Translations under genes and position numbers: made by a program
Shown: positions 14,524 to 18,408 of the stretch, piece after piece
Layout: each line of letters starts with the position of its first letter
Position numbering within the stretch: the stretch's first letter is position 1
The notes under the pieces: generated by a model
Databases searched by the model: none
Seen by the model: the letters and a program-made list of their open reading frames with translations, nothing else
What the model was told of the DNA's origin: nothing
NCBI GenBank assembly: GCA_947254465.1
Contig: CAMYEU010000010.1
Span: forward strand, 1 to 18,408
Source: an uncultured Gemella sp.
GTDB lineage: Bacteria; Bacillota; Bacilli; Staphylococcales; Gemellaceae
Reading direction: 5' to 3'
DNA: 18,408 bases

Positions 14524-14580
14524 CGACATTTGAGTAGCTGCTCGGTGCATTTATGTTTGCAGTAAGCTTAGAGAATGTCG
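14524..14580 (+). promoter_or_regulatory. Structured rpsB mRNA leader, candidate S2 autoregulatory element
   Basis: CGACATT (14524-14530) pairs with AATGTCG (14574-14580) and closes a 57-base element. Inside it CTGC (14538-14541) can pair with GCAG (14559-14562), with a G-U extension, and AGCT segments at 14536 and 14565 offer an alternative pairing. GC content is higher than in the flanks. Ribosomal protein leaders of this kind let the protein repress its own mRNA; S2 control of rpsB-tsf is known in E. coli and rpsB leaders are predicted in other groups. The right arm ends at GGAGG (14580-14584), with the true ribosome binding site AAGGAGG (14593-14599) further on. Confidence 0.55.
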
Positions 14581-14608
14581 GAGGAAAAAACCAAGGAGGA
14601 AAATAACT

Positions 14609-15343
14609 ATGGCAGTTATTTCAATGAAACAATTATTAGAAGCTGGTGTACACTTCGGTCACCAAACAAGAAGATGGAACCCTAAAATGGATAAATACAT
14701 CTTCACAGAAAGAAACGGTATCTACATTATCGACTTACAAAAAACAGTTAAGAAAGTTGATGAAGCATACGAATTCGTAAAATCAGTAGCTGATCAAGGC
14801 GGAAAAATGTTATTCGTAGGTACTAAAAAACAAGCACAAGATGCTATTAAAGAAGAAGCTGAAAGAAGTGGTCAATACTACATCAATCACCGTTGGTTAG
14901 GTGGAACTTTAACTAACTACAAAACTATTAAAGGACGTATTGACAGAATCGCTGAAATCGAAAAAATGGAAGCTGATGGAGTATTCGAAGTACTACCTAA
15001 AAAAGAAGTTATCGAATTAAGAAAAGAATACGATAAATTAGTTAAATTCTTAGGTGGAATCCGTGAAATGAAAGGTATGCCAGATGCAATCTTCGTAGTA
15101 GATCCTAAGAAAGAGCACAACGCAATTGCTGAAGCTAAAAAATTAGGAATCCCTGTAGTAGGTATCGTAGATACAAACTGTGATCCAGATGATGTTGATT
15201 ACGTAATCCCTGCAAACGATGATGCTATCCGTGCAGTTAAATTATTAACAGCTAAAATGGCAGACGCTTTTGTAGCTTACAACGAAGGTAACATCGAAGA
15301 AACTGAAGAAGTTTCTGAAGAAGTAGAAGCAACTGAAGAATAA
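14609..15343 (+). CDS. rpsB: 30S ribosomal protein S2
   Basis: S2 joins the 30S subunit late and is needed with S1 for initiation on many mRNAs. The 244 residues match the family. The N-terminal MKQLLEAGVHFGHQTRRWNP (residues 6-25) is the classical S2 signature. HRWLGGTLTNYKTI and PDAIFVVDPKKEHNAIAEA follow, and the tail is acidic (from about residue 228). The start is ATG with CAAGGAGG at 14592-14599. Codons are skewed toward forms typical of highly expressed genes in this genome. tsf follows after 57 bases, the universal rpsB-tsf pair. It is controlled by a strong promoter and a likely structured leader. Confidence 0.98.
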   Translation: MAVISMKQLLEAGVHFGHQTRRWNPKMDKYIFTERNGIYIIDLQKTVKKVDEAYEFVKSVADQGGKMLFVGTKKQAQDAIKEEAERSGQYYINHRWLGGTLTNYKTIKGRIDRIAEIEKMEADGVFEVLPKKEVIELRKEYDKLVKFLGGIREMKGMPDAIFVVDPKKEHNAIAEAKKLGIPVVGIVDTNCDPDDVDYVIPANDDAIRAVKLLTAKMADAFVAYNEGNIEETEEVSEEVEATEE

Positions 15344-15400
15344 TTTTAGATTATAAAACAAATAAAAATATTAATAATAAAATAACGGAGGCAAATCAAA

Positions 15401-16288
15401 ATGGCACAAATTACAGCTAGTTTGGTAAAAGAATTAAGAGAACGTACTGGTGCTGGTATGATGGACTGTAAAAAAGCACTAACTCAAACTGATGGAGATA
15501 TCGATGCAGCAATCGACTACCTAAGAGAAAATGGTATCGCTAAAGCAGCTAAAAAAGCTGACAGAATCGCTGCAGAAGGTCTTTCTTACATCGAGGTTAA
15601 AGGTAACAAAGCTGTTATCTTAGAAATCAACTCAGAAACTGACTTCGTTGCTAAAAACGAAAAATTCGTTGCTTTAGTAAAAAATGTTGCAGAAGCTATC
15701 TTAGCAGCTGAACCAGCAACTTTAGAAGAAGCTCTTCAAGTAGAAGCTCAAGGTGGAACTGTTGAAGCAGTAATTAACGAAGGTATCGCTACAATCGGTG
15801 AAAAACTTTCATTAAGAAGATTTGAAGTTGTAACTAAATCTGACGCTGATGCATTCGGTGCATACTCTCACATGGGAGGAAGAATTGGTGTTCTTACTCT
15901 TGTTGAAGGAAGCACTGATGAAGAAGCAGCTAAAGATGTTGCAATGCACATCGCTGCTTTAGCTCCTAAATACTTAGACGAAAGCGAAGTACCAGCTGAT
16001 GTACTTGAGCACGAGAAAAAAGTATTAACTGAGCAAGCATTAAACGAAGGAAAACCTGCTAACATCGTTGAAAAAATGATCGTTGGTAGAATTAACAAAT
16101 TCCTAGAAGAAATCACAGTTGTTAAACAAAAATTCGTTAAAGATGATAGTTTCACTGTTGAAAAATTCGTAGCATCAAAAGGTGGAAAACTTGCTAAATT
16201 CGTACGTTACGAAGTTGGTGAAGGTATCGAGAAAAAAGAAGATAACTTTGCTGAAGAAGTAATGAGCCAAGTTAACGCTAGCAAATAA
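15401..16288 (+). CDS. tsf: Elongation factor Ts
   Basis: EF-Ts is the nucleotide exchange factor that recycles EF-Tu from GDP to GTP. The 295-residue product is full length. It has the N-terminal UBA-like module with RERTGAGMMDCKKAL (residues 13-27), the core TDFVAKNEKF motif (79-88) that inserts at the EF-Tu nucleotide site, and a C-terminal module with the VEKFVASKGGKLAKFVRYEVGEG type ending. The start is ATG after ACGGAGG (15385-15391). It is co-transcribed with rpsB, and a strong terminator follows 36 bases after the stop, separating it from pyrH. Confidence 0.98.
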   Translation: MAQITASLVKELRERTGAGMMDCKKALTQTDGDIDAAIDYLRENGIAKAAKKADRIAAEGLSYIEVKGNKAVILEINSETDFVAKNEKFVALVKNVAEAILAAEPATLEEALQVEAQGGTVEAVINEGIATIGEKLSLRRFEVVTKSDADAFGAYSHMGGRIGVLTLVEGSTDEEAAKDVAMHIAALAPKYLDESEVPADVLEHEKKVLTEQALNEGKPANIVEKMIVGRINKFLEEITVVKQKFVKDDSFTVEKFVASKGGKLAKFVRYEVGEGIEKKEDNFAEEVMSQVNASK

Positions 16289-16324
16289 TAATTCTCTATT
16301 TAATATATTTTATTAAAAGAGGTT

Positions 16325-16353
16325 AAGCACACACTTCTTGTGTGTGCTTTTTT
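16325..16353 (+). terminator. Intrinsic terminator of rpsB-tsf
   Basis: AAGCACACAC (16325-16334) pairs perfectly with GTGTGTGCTT (16340-16349) around a 5-base loop, ending in TTTTTT (16348-16353). No clear promoter follows before pyrH; TATAGT at 16364-16369 is a possible -10 without a good -35, so partial read-through may feed pyrH. Confidence 0.93.
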
Positions 16354-16407
16354 AAAAAATTAGTATAGTAGAAACAATAATGTCTGTAATTTATTAGGAG
16401 GATAGAA

Positions 16408-17121
16408 ATGGCTACTAAATATAAAAGAGTTTTATATAAGCTAAGTGGTGAAGCACTAGCAGGTGGAAAAGGATTCGGTATTGATTCTGAAGTTGTTACA
16501 AAAATAACTTCTCAAATCGTAGAGGTAGTAAAACAAGGGGTAGAGGTTGCTATTGTTGTTGGTGGAGGAAATATTTGGCGCGGAAAAACTGGTGAAGAAC
16601 TAGGGATGGAGCGTGCTACAGCTGACTCAATGGGGATGTTAGCTACAGTTATGAACTCATTAGCATTACAAGATTCATTAGAACAAAAAGGTGTTGATAC
16701 TCGTGTATTAACTTCTGTTGAAATGAAAGCAATGGCGGAACCTTATATTAGAAGACGTGCAATTAGACACTTAGAAAAAGGTCGTGTTGCTATATTTGCG
16801 GCTGGAATTGGAAATCCATATTTCTCAACAGATACAACAGCGGCATTACGTGCAAAAGAAATTGGTGCTGAAGCTATTTTAATGGGTAAAAATGGAGTAG
16901 ACGGTGTTTACTCTGCTGATCCAAAACTTGACAGTACAGCAACTAAATATGATAAGTTATCATACATGGATATTATGAACAAAGGGTTAACAATAATGGA
17001 TTCTACAGCAATTACATTCTGTATGGATAATCACCTGCCAATTATTGTCTTTTCAATAGATGATGCAGATAATATTGTTAAAGTTGTTTCTGATTCAAAT
17101 CTAGGAACAATTATTGAATAA
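16408..17121 (+). CDS. pyrH: UMP kinase (uridylate kinase)
   Basis: PyrH phosphorylates UMP to UDP with ATP, the committed step toward UTP and CTP. It is a hexameric amino-acid-kinase-fold enzyme, usually GTP-activated and UTP-inhibited. The 237 residues show YKLSGEALAG (residues 10-19) for phosphate binding, VVGGGNIWRG (50-59), the acceptor-site DTTAALRAKEIGAEAILMG region (about 140-160) and GVDGVYSADP (around 163-173). The start is ATG with AGGAGG (16397-16402). It lies downstream of the rpsB-tsf terminator and 24 bases before frr, the standard rpsB-tsf-pyrH-frr order of Bacteria. Confidence 0.97.
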   Translation: MATKYKRVLYKLSGEALAGGKGFGIDSEVVTKITSQIVEVVKQGVEVAIVVGGGNIWRGKTGEELGMERATADSMGMLATVMNSLALQDSLEQKGVDTRVLTSVEMKAMAEPYIRRRAIRHLEKGRVAIFAAGIGNPYFSTDTTAALRAKEIGAEAILMGKNGVDGVYSADPKLDSTATKYDKLSYMDIMNKGLTIMDSTAITFCMDNHLPIIVFSIDDADNIVKVVSDSNLGTIIE

Positions 17122-17145
17122 AATTTATATTAGGAGTTTACAATT

Positions 17146-17703
17146 ATGCCTGAACAAATAATGAATAATTTAAACGAAAGAATGGAAAAAGCGATTGCTA
17201 GTTTACGTCGTGAATTAGCATCTATCAGAGCTGGTAAAGCTAGTGCAGCTGTTTTAGATAGATTAACAGTTGATTACTATGGTGTACCAACTCCGATTAA
17301 CCAAGTCGCAGGGGTTTCTGTACCAGAACCTAAAATGCTTGTAATCTCTCCATATGAAAAAACTTTATTAGGAGATATTGAAAAAGCTATTCAAGCATCT
17401 GATTTAGGATTAAATCCGGCTAACGATGGTACAGTAATTCGTATCGTATTCCCAGCTTTAACTGAGGAACGTCGTAAAGAACTTGCTAAATTAGTAGGTA
17501 AAGAATCTGAAGGAGCTAAAGTTGCTGTACGTAATGTTCGTCGTGATGCAATGGATGCTATGAAAAAATTAGAAAAAGCTTCTCAAATTACTGAGGACGA
17601 TTTAAAAGGATATTCTGATGATATTCAAAAAGTAACTGATAAATTCGTTGCTGAAATCGATAAAGTTACTAAAGAAAAACAAGATGAGTTAATGAGTGTA
17701 TAA
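17146..17703 (+). CDS. frr: Ribosome recycling factor
   Basis: RRF, with EF-G, splits the post-termination ribosome. The 185-residue product is the family length. Clear blocks are MEKAIASLRRELASIRAGKASAAVLD (split near residues 13-38), VDYYGVPTPINQVA (about 42-55), the LNPANDGTVIRIVFPALTEERRKEL segment around 83-107, and the C-terminal long helix. The start is ATG with TTAGGAG (17130-17136). The next gene begins four bases after the stop, so translation may be coupled. Confidence 0.98.
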   Translation: MPEQIMNNLNERMEKAIASLRRELASIRAGKASAAVLDRLTVDYYGVPTPINQVAGVSVPEPKMLVISPYEKTLLGDIEKAIQASDLGLNPANDGTVIRIVFPALTEERRKELAKLVGKESEGAKVAVRNVRRDAMDAMKKLEKASQITEDDLKGYSDDIQKVTDKFVAEIDKVTKEKQDELMSV

Positions 17704-17707
17704 TAAT

Positions 17708-17917
17708 ATGGAAATGACAGAAGTTATTGCTAAAATTAATTCACTTAACGCTACAAAAAGAGAGCGTGAATTAACTGCTGAGGAAGCAGAAGAATTAGCT
17801 AAATATAGACAATTATATTTACAGAATTTTAAAGCTAATATGAGAAACATATTAGATAATACAAGAGTAATTAATGAAAATGGAGAAGATATAACTCCTA
17901 AGAAGAAAGGAAATTAA
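17708..17917 (+). CDS. ynzC: DUF896 small protein (YnzC-like)
   Basis: This 69-residue polypeptide has the DUF896 pattern: IAKINSLNATKRERELTAEEAEELAKYRQ (seen in pieces across residues 7-35), a short helical hairpin, then YLQNFKANMRNILDNTRV and the late GEDITPKK. B. subtilis YnzC belongs to this family. Its function is unclear, though a paralog lies in an SOS-linked cluster in B. subtilis. The start ATG at 17708 lies four bases after the frr stop. No strong ribosome binding site is seen, so coupling to frr is likely; an alternative ATG at 17714 would lose two residues. It is followed directly by the yneF-like gene. Confidence 0.8.
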   Translation: MEMTEVIAKINSLNATKRERELTAEEAEELAKYRQLYLQNFKANMRNILDNTRVINENGEDITPKKKGN

Positions 17918-17919
17918 CA

Positions 17920-18165
17920 ATGAGTGCAACTGCAGTTACAATTTTAGTTGGAGCAATTTGTTTACTTGTCGGTGTTGTTGGAGGTTTCTATCTAGCAAGA
18001 CGTAATTTCATGAACTACATGGAAAAAAATCCTCAAATTAACGAAGATATGGTTATGAGTATGATGAGTCAAATGGGACAAAAACCATCTCGTAAAAAAA
18101 TCAATCAAGTTATGAGCAACATGCAAAAAGCGCAAAAACAAGCTCAAAAACAAATGAAAAAATAA
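17920..18165 (+). CDS. yneF: YneF-family (UPF0154) small membrane protein
   Basis: An 81-residue protein with one N-terminal hydrophobic segment (about residues 5-25, glycine-rich, ending in YLARR) and a cytosolic tail with NPQINEDMVMSMMSQMGQKPS, which is the UPF0154 signature. A Lys/Gln-rich, probably helical end follows. The molecular role of YneF is unknown. The ATG has AAAGGAAA upstream and lies two bases after the YnzC-like stop. In B. subtilis ynzC and yneF also lie in the same neighbourhood. It ends the plus-strand run and is followed by a terminator. Confidence 0.88.
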   Translation: MSATAVTILVGAICLLVGVVGGFYLARRNFMNYMEKNPQINEDMVMSMMSQMGQKPSRKKINQVMSNMQKAQKQAQKQMKK

Positions 18166-18172
18166 TTTAAAT

Positions 18173-18208
18173 AAAACAGATGTGTAATAATACTGCACAT
18201 CTGTTTTT
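18173..18208. terminator. Bidirectional intrinsic terminator
   Basis: AAAACAGATGTG (18173-18184) pairs perfectly with CACATCTGTTTT (18196-18207) around an 11-base loop, with a T-run on the right. It serves the plus-strand pyrH-yneF run and the convergent minus-strand pseudouridine synthase gene. Confidence 0.9.
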
Positions 18209-18217
18209 CATTTATTA

Positions 18218-18359
18218 TTATATAAAATCTTTTTCAATTGATGATTGGATTTCTAAAGTCTTTCCTGTAACAGGGTGGGGAAAAACTACTTTTAATGCTC
18301 CTAAATACATTTTTTCGTATTTATAGCCGTCTTTTGAATATAATTTATCTCCTATTATC
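18218..18359 (-). CDS. RluA-family pseudouridine synthase, C-terminal fragment (cut by contig end)
   Basis: Translated on the minus strand from the contig end to a TAA (complement of 18218-18220), the fragment reads about 46 residues beginning IIGDKLYSKDGYKY and containing LGALKVVFPHPVTGKTLE. The GD-LY turn and the L-A-L-x-F-HP-TG block are the C-terminal hallmarks of RluA/RluD pseudouridine synthases, which convert specific uridines in rRNA or tRNA. The catalytic Asp region lies off the contig. The 5' boundary is artificial: 18360 onward is sequencing adapter. Which family member it is cannot be decided. Confidence 0.75.
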
Positions 18360-18408
18360 CTGTCTCTTATACACATCTCCGAGCCCACGAGACATCTCAG
18401 GATCTCGT
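18360..18408. other. Illumina Nextera adapter with i7 index (non-biological)
   Basis: 18360-18378 is the 19-base Tn5 mosaic end CTGTCTCTTATACACATCT. 18379-18393 is CCGAGCCCACGAGAC, the rest of the Nextera read-2 adapter. 18394-18401 ATCTCAGG sits where the 8-base i7 index belongs (as I recall, index N715). 18402-18408 ATCTCGT begins the P7 sequence. The junction is abrupt and GC content jumps. This is untrimmed library sequence, not chromosome. Confidence 0.97.

Larger units (their letters stand above)
14229..14608. other. Non-coding divergent regulatory region, metal transporter / rpsB
   Basis: These 380 bases carry no gene. From left to right they hold the lipoprotein ribosome binding site, the Zur-like box and leftward promoter (14249-14300), about 150 bases of plain AT-rich DNA in which I see nothing, the rpsB promoter (14457-14485), a small GTTGA/TCAAC hairpin (14493-14509) near the transcript start, and the structured rpsB leader (14524-14580). 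Confidence 0.7.

Noticed and set aside
1..18408. Search for a novel defence, mobile or biosynthetic system.
   Set aside because: Every coding region of substantial length matches a known housekeeping or transport family. No integrase, transposase, toxin-antitoxin pair, direct-repeat array or attachment site was seen.

Overview
This is a contig end from a low-GC Bacilli genome. The evidence is AT-rich third positions, strong AGGAGG-type ribosome binding sites, extended -10 promoters, EzrA, YneF/YnzC-type small proteins and Firmicutes-style gene clusters. Gemella or a near relative is my guess from protein flavour and gene content, and it is not proven here. Almost everything is housekeeping. 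I see no prophage, insertion sequence, CRISPR array, tRNA, rRNA or defence system.

Layout. 1-166 is the 3' end of folD. 349-2384 is a plus-strand run of secE, nusG, a DegV-family protein and a glyoxalase I, preceded by two promoters that each carry a large perfect palindrome. 2392-7073 is the rimP-nusA-rnpM(ylxR)-ylxQ-infB-rbfA operon, with an extended -10 promoter and a terminator-like leader hairpin that looks like the NusA autoregulatory attenuator. 7321-8919 is an ABC-F protein of the YkpA/YbiT group, convergent with a free-methionine-(R)-sulfoxide reductase gene (8969-9436, minus). 9755-11449 is ezrA. 11576-14228 (minus) is a metal ABC transporter: binding lipoprotein, ATPase, permease. 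It has a near-perfect Zur-type operator at its promoter and a histidine-rich tail on the binding protein, so zinc is the best substrate guess. 14457-16288 is rpsB-tsf behind a strong promoter and a structured leader. 16408-18165 is pyrH-frr-ynzC-like-yneF-like. 18218-18359 is the C-terminal end of an RluA-family pseudouridine synthase on the minus strand.

The last 49 bases (18360-18408) are not biological. They match the Illumina Nextera transposase/i7 adapter, so the contig ends in untrimmed library sequence and the last gene is cut artificially.

The genes group by function: transcription elongation and antitermination (nusG, nusA), protein export (secE), ribosome biogenesis and initiation (rimP, rbfA, infB), translation elongation and recycling (rpsB, tsf, frr), UMP phosphorylation (pyrH), division-ring control (ezrA), and metal and redox homeostasis. 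The most useful observations are regulatory: the Zur-like box, the rimP leader attenuator, the rpsB leader and the paired palindromes upstream of secE.
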